Shown here in pieces: positions 29,244 through 40,201 of a DNA stretch of 64,000 nucleotides. The stretch is from Corallochytrium limacisporum (taxonomy: Eukaryota > Opisthokonta): the NCBI GenBank assembly GCA_002811645.1, contig PDIP01000024.1, positions 8,870-72,869 of the forward strand, in the 5' to 3' direction. A model generated the notes under the pieces. That model saw nothing but the letters and a program-made list of their open reading frames with translations. It was not told the origin of the DNA and did no database searches. The number at the start of each line of letters is the position of its first letter. The first letter of the stretch is position 1. Both the position numbers and the translations under genes were made by a program.

Positions 29244-30557
29244 ATGTCTGCCTTCCTGGGATCTCAAATCGAGGTTATTACCGCCTCAAAAATTCGGTAT
29301 GTTGGCTCACTTATAAGTTTGGATAGGGAAACGTCCACGGTCACTTTGGGCGAAGTGCGGTTCTTTGGTAGCGAAGGCCGGCGTGGCGGCGTGAACGAAA
29401 TTCCGGCAATGGATGCTGTCTACACCAGCATTGAATTCAAAGGAACGGACATTGAGGAATTGCACGTCCTGGAACAGCCCAAACAGCAGGCTCCTCCCCA
29501 GCAGCAGGTACCTCCTCAGCAGCAGCAGCAGCAACAGCCACAGCAACCGCCGCCGGCGGCCGCGGCGGTGGTACCCGTCCAGGAACGGCAGCAGCAGCAA
29601 CAACAGGCAGTCCCTGCTGCTGAACCCGCACCGGTTGCTGATGCCAAGCCAAAGAACGCATGGAGTGCAGGGCGGCCCGGCGGAGCTGCTGCGCCCACGG
29701 CGAAGCCCGCTACGGTCAATGCACCGGGTGTCGTGGAGTCCGTCCCTCAGCACAAGCCAGCCGAGCCTCAGGCCGTGGGCACAGTCCAACCTTTGCCCAG
29801 CTCTGGCAGTACCAGCAGTGGTCAGCGCAGTGGAGGACGTGGTGGACGCAAGCCTCGAGAGTACGATGACAACGACAACCAGCCGTACCGTGGCGGACGT
29901 GGTGGAGGACGTGGTGGGCGAGGCGGTCGCGGAGCCCGTGGCGGTCAGTACCAAAACGGCAGCGGGGATCATCATCACCATCGGGGACCCCACTACAAGC
30001 CTGGAACAGGAGATTTTGTGGCCCATAAAGGACGTCCTGCCAGAAGCGGAGATCTGAAATTTGACTCTGAATTCGATTTTGAGGCATCAAACCAGGTTTT
30101 TAACAAGGAAGATATTGAGAAGGATTTGCGAGAGCAGTTGGAGGCTATGAAGGTGTCGGGAGCAGGTGCTGGAGAAGCGAATGCCGAAGCAGACGGTCCA
30201 GATATCGCTGATTCAGAGAGCAAACCAGAGCGCCCTGCGGGTGTGCACCCAGGAGCAGACCTCAGTGCTCTCCTCGATTCTGGTGACACCTACGACAAAG
30301 AGAAGTCCTTCTTTGACAATCTGTCTCGTGACTCTGGTGGCAGGAAGGATCGTGATGAGATCCGTGCAGAGCAGCGCGCAGAGCGGAGCACGAACATGGA
30401 AACTTTTGGCATTGCTGGCCTCCCCCAGAACCACTACCGCGGCCGTGGACGTGGACGTGGTCGTGGTCGGGGTCGAGGACGTGGACGTGGTGGTCAGAAC
30501 AGAAACTATGACTCCAGTGAAGGCACAACGACCGTCAGCAGTAGTGTCCAGCAATAA
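29244..30557 (+). CDS. LSM14: LSM14/Scd6/Tral-type P-body protein
   Basis: 437 residues with the full set of family domains. The N-terminal LSm domain (1-78) begins MSAFLGSQIEVITASKIRYV and carries the VRFFGSEGRR loop. A Gln/Pro/Ala-rich stretch (about 80-135) is encoded by CAG-rich DNA. An RGG region (about 195-250) precedes the FDF motif (about 270-290, FDSEFDFEASNQVF), the FFD box (about 349, YDKEKSFFDNLSRDS) and the TFG box (about 386, ETFGIAGLP). A second Arg-Gly run follows at the C-terminus. LSM14 binds decapping factors and the DDX6 helicase and represses translation in P-bodies. No intron or break. Confidence 0.96.
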   Translation: MSAFLGSQIEVITASKIRYVGSLISLDRETSTVTLGEVRFFGSEGRRGGVNEIPAMDAVYTSIEFKGTDIEELHVLEQPKQQAPPQQQVPPQQQQQQQPQQPPPAAAAVVPVQERQQQQQQAVPAAEPAPVADAKPKNAWSAGRPGGAAAPTAKPATVNAPGVVESVPQHKPAEPQAVGTVQPLPSSGSTSSGQRSGGRGGRKPREYDDNDNQPYRGGRGGGRGGRGGRGARGGQYQNGSGDHHHHRGPHYKPGTGDFVAHKGRPARSGDLKFDSEFDFEASNQVFNKEDIEKDLREQLEAMKVSGAGAGEANAEADGPDIADSESKPERPAGVHPGADLSALLDSGDTYDKEKSFFDNLSRDSGGRKDRDEIRAEQRAERSTNMETFGIAGLPQNHYRGRGRGRGRGRGRGRGRGGQNRNYDSSEGTTTVSSSVQQ

Positions 30558-32944
30558 GGACCAGGGCTGTGTTTGAAGATTCAATTACACCGGATTAATT
30601 ACACGATATGGTATTGAGCTACCATCCAACCTAAACAATTAGATGCAACGGAAGATCCGAAATGTCAAGAGAAGTAAGCCGTTTCTTCGATAGGCAGTTA
30701 ACTCTCAGGAGGATGTGGCCAGTTGGTACACACTAATGAACGTTAGAACAGAATGTTCTAAAACTGTTGTTACTCCATGTGTCTGGTAAGTTCGTTGAAT
30801 TCTTGTAAAATATGATTGTCTTGGCGGTATAGTAATCTAATACACATTCGTCAATCTCCTTATCAGAATGAACTTAGTTGGTCCTCTATCCCACAAATTG
30901 TATTCAATAGCAGCGATAGTAGAAAAGTGTATTCAATTTTGTGCTTACCGTGTAGTTCTCATATTTGGCAATTAAGAGGGATAATTGCTTCTTCATATGC
31001 AGCCTCCGGACATTGTTACGAAATAGTTGATTTGGACCACTCGTCGATATGGAGTTTGAGAGGGTGAGTTTAGAATTCACGTTTACCTTACCCATTTTTT
31101 GAATTGATGCGGAAAAATTCACCTTCAGGCACCCACTAGACACCTATGGATCTCAGCATTGCAATATTAGTGCATTCGTGCTATTATCGACGTCTCTGCT
31201 TTCTTCCACTCGACAAATGCACTGCCATCACCGTAGGCTAGGAGCATTAGGTCTCTCCTTGCACTGTTTTCGTATTTTAAATCTGTGTGTTTGACCACAC
31301 ACTAATCTTCAGTGTACATAGCTTGGAAAGATTCTGTTGCGGAACGACTCTCCTCTCTCTGTTCCAGTGTCGCAGTGTCGGAGGCGCGTTTGTGGGAACT
31401 CAATCTGAATATATACTACCCCTCCTAGCTGACCAGCTCACCTGGGCAGAAACCATCGCATACTGGCCACACCACCGATAAGGTAAGGCAATTTTTATGA
31501 TGTATGTGTCGGCCCACCCCCTCCCCCCCCTCCCCCAAATGGTTCCGGTGTAAAGGAGGGCGAATGGTGCCCCTATCATAACATAACCTTGGACTCTGAC
31601 ATCAGTGTATCCACACGAGTGCGGTCAACTTTAACTCTCACCCGACGACGACGCGGGAGGAAAGGGAACAAAGTATCTATCTGATGTGGTGGTGCTGTCC
31701 GGACTCGAAGTAATGGGACTAGCAGCTGGTCTTGCCATTTCCAATTCCCAAACAGTCATTTGCATAAAATTAACATTCAGAATAACCAACCAGATATTTT
31801 CCCATGTTCAAGACAGGGCTTACTTGAATGGGGGGGGGGGAACACATGCGAACCTCACCACTGCATGTCACTTTTTGTTAATCCCTACGTTATTTTATTT
31901 CGCCGCCGGCATGGTCGTGACACTTCCGAATATGAAATATGGTAGCCCCATGTATTCTTATAGGGGGTAACCACTACAACCGGCTGTGCCCACTGGCGAT
32001 TGTTTTGTGACCTAACTACTAACCGATATGGTACCCAAGGCAAATTCTGCCAAATGTGATTGGCGAAATGATTTCAAGTTTGACAAAAACTGCGGGGAAT
32101 CCTGATATAGGGCTGACCGGGGAGAGCCACCACGCTTAGGAATGAGAATTGGTGTGGTGCGATGCTTCAACACGCAGTGCCTAAGTAGGTACAGAAATGT
32201 TATTAGAAAGGGTGTACTCCAAACAGCCATTGAGGAAAGTGGGCCGCTGCCGGTTCAAATTGAACCAGTGGCTGCGGTTGGGAGTGGCCGAAAAGAAACT
32301 GTGGCGAAGGAGAAAGGATGGAGTCTGCGCAGGGGGATTGCTGTGCCACGAACAAAAATTTATGATTGCAACTGCATGCCGGTCCGGTCCGGAACCGGCA
32401 GTGATGCTCTCTGTACTCTGTGACAATGCCAGCACGAGCGATAAGTTTTGCCTCGCTTGCAAATCGAACGCCGCGTCGATTCGGGCCGCTCCAGGGAAGC
32501 CTCATTTTGAATTATACCAACCAAGATTTGATATGCGGTGAGGAGGAGGCGGTCCTTGTTGATTGTGCTGATATCTCTGAGCCTAAACGGGGGCATCTTG
32601 GTGGGGCGGCGGGGTCTGGGGACGCTGGGCTGCGCTGTAGGACGTGCCGCTGCTGGGCAGGAACCGACCACGAGAAGGCGGTCCCCAGCCTGCCCAGTTC
32701 ACGAAGTCTGCTGGTACCGCCCGGCTTTCATCTAAATAATTTGTTATTTTTAACTCCGAGAAATCCGAAGCATTATCCAAGGAACCTTCTTGGTCGCCCA
32801 AGTATTTGCGGCTGGATATTACGCAAAATAAAATTGCTCTACAACCTTTCCCTGTTCAATTTTATTAGTTTCCAGTTTCCAAGATCGTAAATCGTGAACA
32901 ATATGTGAATACTCTGCTGAAGTACAGAAGCAAAAATTTCTGTT
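30558..32944. other. Gene-free gap of 2.4 kb
   Basis: AT-richer than its neighbours. Short frames (for example 31686-31970 + and 32420-32890 +) overlap frames on other strands and lack domains. A perfect palindrome GGTTCAAATTGAACC sits near 32253; it is not part of a tRNA. The last 200 bases should hold the promoter of the RNFT-like gene. Confidence 0.5.
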
Positions 32945-34276
32945 ATGCTTACCGGAGAGAGTCCGGGTCGGTCGAATGCCGCCCATCCAGACCAAGAATG
33001 GCGGAGAAATGTGGTCATTGATTTCTCGAATGCTGTTGACTGGCTGAAATCTTCTAGCCCATTTATTCTTCTTCTCTTTCTTCAGACTGTCAAATTAAGC
33101 TATGTTGTGGCGGCAGTAACAGGGATCATGCTGTGGGTGTTTACATATCAATGCACGCAACTACTACAAGACGCCGTAGCCCGCCGACAGCACCACAAAC
33201 TGGCTCTCTTAGCCATACTATGCGCCCTAGGCACTACTCTGTTCAAGCACATTTGCGGGATACAGTACTTCACAAAGACGGATTCATGGCAGTCCTTGGT
33301 ATCGGGAATTACTCTGGTCGGGACACACAAACCAATGACTGTGTGGGATACTCTTATGGTTATTTTCTTGTGCGACGCATTTGCAGCGGCCCTCGCACTG
33401 ACACTAAAGCTGAGCCTGACGTACATGGCAATGTGTTACGGGCTCCGGTATCAGGCCAACAGCAGCGCACCCGTGGGCGAGGAAGGGATGTCAAATGACA
33501 ATGAAGAAGGTCCCAGGGATACAAGTCGCACCCCGAGCATCCTCACCCCAGGTTGGCATGTTGAAGGCTGGTTAAATTTATGTGAGAATTCCATTATCTT
33601 CTACCGCATGCTGCTACCGACGGGATTCTGGATTCAATATTTTATGCGTGAGATCCGTATGGTCGACTTTGAAGAGGCCAGAGCTGCTGTGACCATCGGG
33701 CTCGCCAGCGAGGAAGACAGTCACGAGCCCGGCATGCAGAAAGTAAACACGGACATCGTAATGTACCACATCCACATCTTCTGGCTGTTTGCCCTGCTCA
33801 TTATGTACGTTCTGCTCAAGGCGGGTTTTGCGTTTGGTCAAGGGTGCAAAGTTTTCAATTCTTTAGATCAATTAACACAACTCCGTAAGCGGACGATTTG
33901 GTTGCACGGCGCTGCACACTGGCACAATTGGCTGGCGGGTTCAGCAGGCGAGGGCTTAAGTCACAGCCCAGAGCGGACCAAAGAAAGCTCGGGACACGCA
34001 ATTCAATCCAGCATGATGACCATGGGAATATCTACAAATTCCAAATCAACAGACATGTATGACTACCATAAGGAACCAAGAGCATGTCCGGTATGTTTCG
34101 ATCCTTTGGACGCGGTGAAGGTGCGGTTGCGGTGCGGCCACATGTTCTGTGATCCTTGTCTAACGCAGTGGCTCAAGATCGAGAGCACATGCCCTGTGTG
34201 TCGAGCAGATGTACCCATGATCAATGGGCAATGCTGGGGTGGAGGAGAGATGTACATGTCAGTTGTTCTTTTCTAA
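32945..34276 (+). CDS. Multipass RING E3 ubiquitin ligase, RNFT-like
   Basis: 443 residues with about five or six hydrophobic helices between residues 35 and 310 and a C-terminal C3HC4 RING: C381, C384, C397, H399, C402, C405, C416, C419. The passage ENSIIFYRMLLPTGFWIQYF before the last membrane helices resembles the conserved block of RNFT1/RNFT2, ER-membrane E3 ligases linked to protein quality control and ER-phagy. The membrane part is diverged, so the assignment to RNFT rather than another membrane RING family is moderate. A low-complexity Ser-rich linker separates membrane and RING parts. Confidence 0.8.
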   Translation: MLTGESPGRSNAAHPDQEWRRNVVIDFSNAVDWLKSSSPFILLLFLQTVKLSYVVAAVTGIMLWVFTYQCTQLLQDAVARRQHHKLALLAILCALGTTLFKHICGIQYFTKTDSWQSLVSGITLVGTHKPMTVWDTLMVIFLCDAFAAALALTLKLSLTYMAMCYGLRYQANSSAPVGEEGMSNDNEEGPRDTSRTPSILTPGWHVEGWLNLCENSIIFYRMLLPTGFWIQYFMREIRMVDFEEARAAVTIGLASEEDSHEPGMQKVNTDIVMYHIHIFWLFALLIMYVLLKAGFAFGQGCKVFNSLDQLTQLRKRTIWLHGAAHWHNWLAGSAGEGLSHSPERTKESSGHAIQSSMMTMGISTNSKSTDMYDYHKEPRACPVCFDPLDAVKVRLRCGHMFCDPCLTQWLKIESTCPVCRADVPMINGQCWGGGEMYMSVVLF

Positions 34277-34369
34277 ATGGAGCAAGAGTTCGGTTCTCTT
34301 GAGTAAAAATTAGTATTTCATCTCACTACAAAATCCTTGTAACATATCATATCCGTTCGTTAGAACTGT

Positions 34370-34645
34370 TTATTGTCTCGAGCTATCTGCACACACATTG
34401 AGCGAGGCACGTAGGTTGTTTAGAGCTTCGTGCAATTTCGCAATTCGATCCGCAAACTGCGCAAAAGAGTCTTGGTCGTTAAGAACGGCCTTTAATTTTG
34501 CGGTGATTTTGTCCATACATTCTCCTGCTTCAATGTAAAGCGTACTTTGGTGCACAGTAAGAACTTGTTTCAAATCGTCAATGTCCTCTATGCCAGCCAG
34601 TGACACTCCCAGGTCACTAATATCTACATGTGATTCGGTATCCAT
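34370..34645 (-). CDS. Small acidic coiled-coil protein
   Basis: 91 residues, not recognised with certainty. The sequence is predicted helical, with heptad-like Leu/Ile spacing and no Trp or transmembrane segment. This size and style is common among subunits of BLOC-1, BORC, prefoldin-like or kinetochore complexes, but no family signature can be named. It converges with the RNFT-like gene, whose stop is 93 bases away. Codon use and the clean amino-acid composition support a real gene. Confidence 0.55.
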   Translation of the reverse strand: MDTESHVDISDLGVSLAGIEDIDDLKQVLTVHQSTLYIEAGECMDKITAKLKAVLNDQDSFAQFADRIAKLHEALNNLRASLNVCADSSRQ

Positions 34646-36352
34646 ACTCCGTGTGAGAGAGCGTCCATACCGCTGTGAGCGCGAGTAACTTGCAACCTAC
34701 TTCACACATCTACAGGAACAGTCAGTGTAACTTTCTTCCATCCTTCAAATACCGAGTGGAAGCTGGCAAAGCACGAAAACTAAGGAGGACAGTCCGAACG
34801 GCACCGTGGCACCTTCCCAATCACCTAAAGTCTTTTCTTTGAACCTCTAAACTGGAAACCTAATATACTCGTTAACTGTTAGTCCACTTGAATATGTCCT
34901 ACCTTTCGACACACCCCTCCAACCGCTCTTTGGTCCATTTCCCTTTGAATTGTCGATCACCTTGACGGACTACGGAAGGCGTGTAAGAGAGGGACTGGGA
35001 ACATAAATGGTCTAAAGATTATCCCAAAATCCTTAGCCAAGGGCCCCCGGGGGGGGGGGGTGGAGGCCCTCGTGCCAGTCCCAATCTGCCTTTTCCCTCT
35101 CTTTAGAGAACACAGTACCGGCTGAGTGGTCTGTTAGTCGGTTGGTTGGATAGGGCGGTGCAAGGTTGGGCGGAGAAGGGAAGGAGGAGGTGGAAAAGTT
35201 CTGCGGCTTTGTCCCGGTCTGCCCCTCCTCTGCTGCTAATGGAAATCTGTCGACGTCTCCCATCCCTGGGAGGCACACGGTACTCACCACACTATTGGAA
35301 ACCGTTGCTGGTGTCCCCTGCTCACCGCCCAGACAATGTTGCTCTTTGGGTAAGTGTGGGGCCACCGTGACCGCCGTCGGAGGATTCATTCCATACATTC
35401 TCTCGCAGGTCCGCCTCCGACAACATCCCGCTGACCAGCTAAGTGCAACCCAGTAATAATAGTAGCACTACAAATACAGGAATGGGAAGGAAGTATTTTT
35501 TTTTTCTTCTTCGTCCCATCACTCCCCCTCCTTCAGACCCATACCGCGGAGTGGTCACGACACGCTTTACCGCAGTAGAACCGCTTGTGTTTACTATGAA
35601 GTCGTGTCCACCAAGAACCATTGGGACGGTGGCGGCAGGCGGACCCCCGGCACCCATCATCCGTCATACAGAATTCAATCATTTCATCAGTCGTCATCAT
35701 TCATAGTGAATGTACCTGAAGCTGAGGACGGCCAGGGGTCGGTCCCGACCTGGGAGGGTGGCGTTGCGAGAGAAATAAAATTTTCTTTCGGCCTCGGGCC
35801 AGACAAATGAAGCAAGCAAATCTTGGGGCCTTTGAATGAGTATCGAAGGTCGGTGTTTTGGGAACGGGATTTGGGTGGCCGGGGGTGGGGGGGGAGGTAA
35901 CTCTCTATCCGCTCCTGAGTTTCCTCGTAGTAACATTTACTATGCGACGATATCAAAGGCCTGGGGAGAGCGGGTGAAAATTTTTCTCGTGCCCTGCTTT
36001 CCCGGGACCGCCGAAGCGTTGCCCACTCTTAACTGGTTTTGTATAGTAAAACAACCGCCTTTCCCTTTGGATTCTGCGGACGAGTTGGAAACGCCGGAAG
36101 GAAATAAGGAGGGCATCAACCGCCCTACGACTCTGGATGGTTACTACAGACCATAGGTACCGTGTTCGAACGAGGCGGTGGTATGCGTGTCAAAGAATTT
36201 ACCATGGGCAGCAACAAAGAAGGTATTGAAAAGCATTAATTCGTTTTCTTACAGGTATCAATACCAAATCGTAAACTTACCTTCGGGACCTGGACAGCGT
36301 CCTCTTCCATATTGAAAGCGATTGAATTAAAACATACCAAGGAAATCCTGTA
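34646..36352. other. Gene-free gap of 1.7 kb with G/C and purine runs
   Basis: G12-type runs at 35046-35061 and 35884-35896. Overlapping short frames (35166-35456, 35443-35706 and 35836-36156) have no domain. The last 100 bases are AT-rich and precede the CDC50 gene. Confidence 0.5.
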
Positions 36353-37423
36353 GTGGTGGGTTGTATTGGTTCTAATACAGATATGACAGAGTCAAACGGT
36401 ACAGAGACCGTAAACAAAAAGAGCCATGGCTACAGGTTCAAACAGCAGAAACTACCCGCGTGGCAGCCTGTGCTGACTCCTCGGACTGTCATTCCCATCT
36501 TCTTTCTCCTGGGAATTATTTTCCTGCCCATTGGCATTGGTATGCTTGTAAGTAGCAATGACGTTGTGGAAAGAGTAATTGAGTACACAAATTGTACACC
36601 AACTGGGTCGGACACTCCGTGCTCTGAGACAATCAGCGGCAATCCCACTGCGACCTGTACGTGCGATGCGGACCAACTGTCGTTCACTCTGGATTCGGAC
36701 ATCAACGAAGAAGTGTATGTGTACTACCAACTCACGAATTTTTACCAGAACCACCGTCGCTACGTGCGCTCTCGGGACTATAGCCAGCTTAAAGGTGACG
36801 ACATTGCTATCGGTGCCTTAAACAGCGACTGTGACCCTATCAGGGACGTAACACTAGATAACGGGACGCTAGCCAACTACGCTCCCTGTGGTCTGATCGG
36901 TGATTCTCTGTTCAATGATACCTTCACTATGTCCGGACCAAATGGAGCAGCAGTCACTCTGGCAGCCAATGACATTGCCTGGCAGTCGGATCTGGACGAA
37001 CTATTTAGCAATCCGACCACCTTTGACGGCACGGTGCCACCGCCGGCTTACAATGACGTGCCGATTGTCGACTTAGACCATGGTTCTGGTACCGGCTACG
37101 AGAACGAAGACTTTATCGTTTGGATGCGTGTGGCGGCACTTCCCACTTTCCGAAAGCTCTGGCGCCGTATCCCTGACGGTTTGGCTGCTGGTACCTACAC
37201 GATCACCATGGACTACACATTCGACAGCACCGCCTACAGTGGCGAAAAAAGCGTAATTGTCTCCACCACCTCTTGGATTGGTGGCAAGAGTGACTACCTT
37301 GGCATTCTCTACATGGTCACTGGCTCTATTCTGATTCTGATGGGAGCTGGTCTTGCCATCCACAATGCTGTTCGGCCACGCAAGTTGGCTGACCATCGCT
37401 ACCTCAAGTGGAACCCCAAGTAA
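36353..37423 (+). CDS. TMEM30: CDC50/TMEM30 family P4-ATPase subunit
   Basis: 356 residues. The cytosolic FKQQKLPAWQPVLTPRTVIP motif precedes TM1 (about 45-67). A large extracytoplasmic loop has four or more cysteines, the NFYQNHRRYVRSRDYSQL block, FNDTF, and the ENEDFIVWMRVAALPTFRKL signature. TM2 (about 315-336) follows SWIGGKSDYLGI. CDC50 proteins are obligatory beta subunits of lipid flippases and are needed for ER exit. Met at residue 11 (MTESNG) is an alternative start. An AATAAA lies at 37620-37625. Confidence 0.96.
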   Translation: MVGCIGSNTDMTESNGTETVNKKSHGYRFKQQKLPAWQPVLTPRTVIPIFFLLGIIFLPIGIGMLVSSNDVVERVIEYTNCTPTGSDTPCSETISGNPTATCTCDADQLSFTLDSDINEEVYVYYQLTNFYQNHRRYVRSRDYSQLKGDDIAIGALNSDCDPIRDVTLDNGTLANYAPCGLIGDSLFNDTFTMSGPNGAAVTLAANDIAWQSDLDELFSNPTTFDGTVPPPAYNDVPIVDLDHGSGTGYENEDFIVWMRVAALPTFRKLWRRIPDGLAAGTYTITMDYTFDSTAYSGEKSVIVSTTSWIGGKSDYLGILYMVTGSILILMGAGLAIHNAVRPRKLADHRYLKWNPK

Positions 37424-37735
37424 CAGACTTTAAATATTTCAAACCAAACATAAGGTTCCTGTTGTCCATCCTCAACAAAGTATGACTAATATATCATATC
37501 CCAACATCACAATCATTCTTCGGCAGTCACATGTATCCCATGAAAACGGAATTGTTATGGATTCGTTGGAAACTCTTTTGGAAGTTCGATGTATTGTATG
37601 GACTATGTATTATGTGACAAATAAAAACAAAACTTACGAGTTATGCTTGAACGGATGGATGTGAAGATATGGACGTGAAGACGAAGTTGAGTACTGTGGA
37701 TGACTAAATTTTGATACCTGATCAGTGGAACCTAA
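37424..37735. other. Convergent gap between CDC50 and the two-pass membrane protein
   Basis: CDC50 3' UTR with AATAAA at 37620-37625. AT-rich, nothing else seen. Confidence 0.5.
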
Positions 37736-38455
37736 TCATCGACTACCGTGGAATGCAATTGGCGGTGCATCAATCTCCACACTAGCCAGTGAGTCCATTG
37801 ATGACGACATGGCACACTCCAAGTTAATGGCACTGTCCGCGTCATCATCTTCTTCGTGTTCTTCTTTAACTGCCGTGAGTGACGAGTACGAGGACTCCTC
37901 ATCCAACGGAAGCAGGTGGTACTGATTAGTCTCAGAGAAGCGTACACTGTTGCTGACACGACGCCTCTGTGGCCGTGACGGGCATGACTCGTACCACCTG
38001 CCAGTAAAGACAATTGTGGTCAGTGCAAACATGCAAATAGTCACACTAAGGCTGATGCCCAGGTATACTTTAAAATGTGGCTGAGATTTCAGAGACTGCA
38101 TTGTTTTCAGGAAACGACGATGCAGACTGTGGTCTTCGTCTTCATCCAAATATTCGGCCTGCGGACTTGGGTTGGCCATATGCCGCAGCTTTTCACCGCT
38201 CCAACCACCAGGAGTTGTGGTGAAAAGCAGAGACGTCAAGATTGTAATACAGCACAGCAGTACCACAATCAAAACAATGTACTTACTATTCGCAGTCAAC
38301 GACTTATTTCCGTCTATCCGTCGATGGATTCCGTGACTGGCAGATCGGCCCAGTCGGACGCCAGCCCGCAATAGTCTTTGCGCGGACAGAGCACGCATTT
38401 GTCTGATTCTTCGAGACTTTCTAAAACTTGTAAGCCCTAAATGTAAACCAACCAC
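37736..38455 (-). CDS. Unrecognised two-pass membrane protein
   Basis: 239 residues. An Arg-rich N-terminal segment (residues 1-50, many Arg/Ser, net strongly positive) precedes a first helix (about 59-80, YIVLIVVLLCCITILTSLLF). A short loop with a DEDED patch leads to a second helix (about 131-153, YLGISLSVTICMFALTTIVF). The C-terminal tail has a QRRR stretch then a Ser/Glu/Asp-rich acidic region. The ordered charge pattern supports a real membrane protein with both ends cytosolic. No family recognised. An Arg-rich amphipathic start could also act as a mitochondrial or Golgi signal. Confidence 0.6.
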   Translation of the reverse strand: MVGLHLGLTSFRKSRRIRQMRALSAQRLLRAGVRLGRSASHGIHRRIDGNKSLTANSKYIVLIVVLLCCITILTSLLFTTTPGGWSGEKLRHMANPSPQAEYLDEDEDHSLHRRFLKTMQSLKSQPHFKVYLGISLSVTICMFALTTIVFTGRWYESCPSRPQRRRVSNSVRFSETNQYHLLPLDEESSYSSLTAVKEEHEEDDDADSAINLECAMSSSMDSLASVEIDAPPIAFHGSR

Positions 38456-40201
38456 TTACTCCAGAATTAACTCCCCTTTTTTCTAACCCGGGTGCTTGTT
38501 GATCAAATACAAATATCCGTGGTAAAGATTCTCAAGACATATTCTGTACCCGACAGGAAAAGTCAAGTCTGTTCCCTTTGTGCAAAAGAATCGTGTTGTT
38601 GCTTTAATCTTACGTACGGTTTTGTCAAGTAGTATTTAAGACAACACATGGTTGAGAAATACCTTATATCCAATAACTACACAAAGTAAAAATTGTCTAA
38701 GCTGCGCAACCATGTGCGCCATGAAAAATAAATGCCAATTAATGCATTCGCGACCGTACGGGCTTCCCAAAGATATGAAACAAGCAAGCAGCACCGCTCC
38801 GTGGTGCACAAACTCCCGAAGCCTCTGGGAAGGGGAAGGCTCGAGAAATTAAGGACCGGAGAGGGGGGAGGTGTTTGCGTCCGGTAGAATTGTGTGTCTT
38901 TGCGCTGACGCTGCCTCAGTTTTCGGGCGAAGACGAATGGCTTCCGAAAACGACTTGGGGCGCCTTCACAGGTGAGGAGGGGAAGGTTCGGGGAGAGAGG
39001 GGGAGGGGGGAGGGGGAAGCCGGGACTGTTGGACCCAAAAAACCTCCCCCCCACCCCTCCCAAGCCTTGCACATTCCAGAACGAATACAACCCACAGTGC
39101 CACCCCCCTCACCTTGTAAACAAAAAAAAAATATCAATGGGGAAGGGGAGAAGAGGGAGGAGAGTGTGCAAACAAACAAAAAAAAAAGAGTAAGGACAAC
39201 CCGTAAAAAGTTCCAAAACTCAGCGAACTGGGATGTAATCGAAACGCCAAGAGGAAAAAAAAACAGAAGAAGTAATACGCTTCTTTTAGGAATGAATGTC
39301 TCGAACCCCCGCGACCCTTGGGTTCGTTTGTGGCAGTGTGCATTTGGGGGACGCGTGCGAGTGCGTAACGATTTGATGGATGGGTGCCCTGCAGCGTTTG
39401 GTGGGTTCGCCGCCGGAGAAAGACGAGAGTATCCTTTTTTTTGTTTGTGCATCAAACCTGAGCATCTTGTCTGATACTAATGCTATACTTGGACGGCGGT
39501 TGATGATGGGAGAGTTGGTCATTGATGATGGCTGATGGCTGATGATGATGCGCGGTTGTGTTCCGTTGGTGGTGGTGGGTTTCGGTGGTGCGGTCCGTAG
39601 CTGGGACCGGAAGCACCGGTTCAAATTTGTGTCGCCATATTTCTTTTTTGTCCTGCTCCTATCCTTCGTTCCCTTTTTTATGCAAACAACAGCCCACGTT
39701 CACAGAAGCGAGCAGTTTTTGGCTCGTCCTCTCCCTTCCTTTTTTTTTTCCTCCCCTTTCTCGGAGCCACACGGAGAGAGAGAGAGACCGCTTTTTTGCC
39801 CCGGAAGGAGGGGGAGGGGGGGGGGTTTTTTGTGGATCGGCATTGATGGAAGGGTCTCTCGGTCGTGCAAAATTTCCAGGCTTTAACACAGGAAAAAGTT
39901 GTGACGTGTGAATAGTGCTACCCCTTGTGCCAGGGAATTGAATGCACACAACAACACCAAACGGACAGCGGATCAAAGAACAGCAAGACACAATCCGACA
40001 ACTATCGGCAAGACTCGTTCGAAAAGATTTCAGACCAGAACGTAAGGTTTGGTCCGGGACGTTTGTAACAGACACACACACACCTCAAAGGGTATTTAAG
40101 TGTGATCCGTCGGCCCCCACCACTACAGTGATCACCTGCACAACTCATTCCCATTACTTCATTCAAACTCAGTTAGTCCATAACTAAAAAAACACATAAC
40201 C
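38456..40201. other. Promoter-bearing gap before the alkylsulfatase gene
   Basis: Purine- and pyrimidine-rich runs (38970-39020, 39740-39790, 39805-39830). Overlapping low-complexity frames on both strands are not called. The last 250 bases have more balanced composition and carry a TATA-like box. Confidence 0.5.
40093..40100 (+). promoter_or_regulatory. TATA-like box of the alkylsulfatase gene
   Basis: TATTTAAG about 102 bases before the ATG at 40202, which is nearly the same distance as the TATA-like box of the TSR gene. The ATG itself is in a strong Kozak context (ACCATGG). Together with extreme codon bias this fits a highly transcribed gene. Confidence 0.4.
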
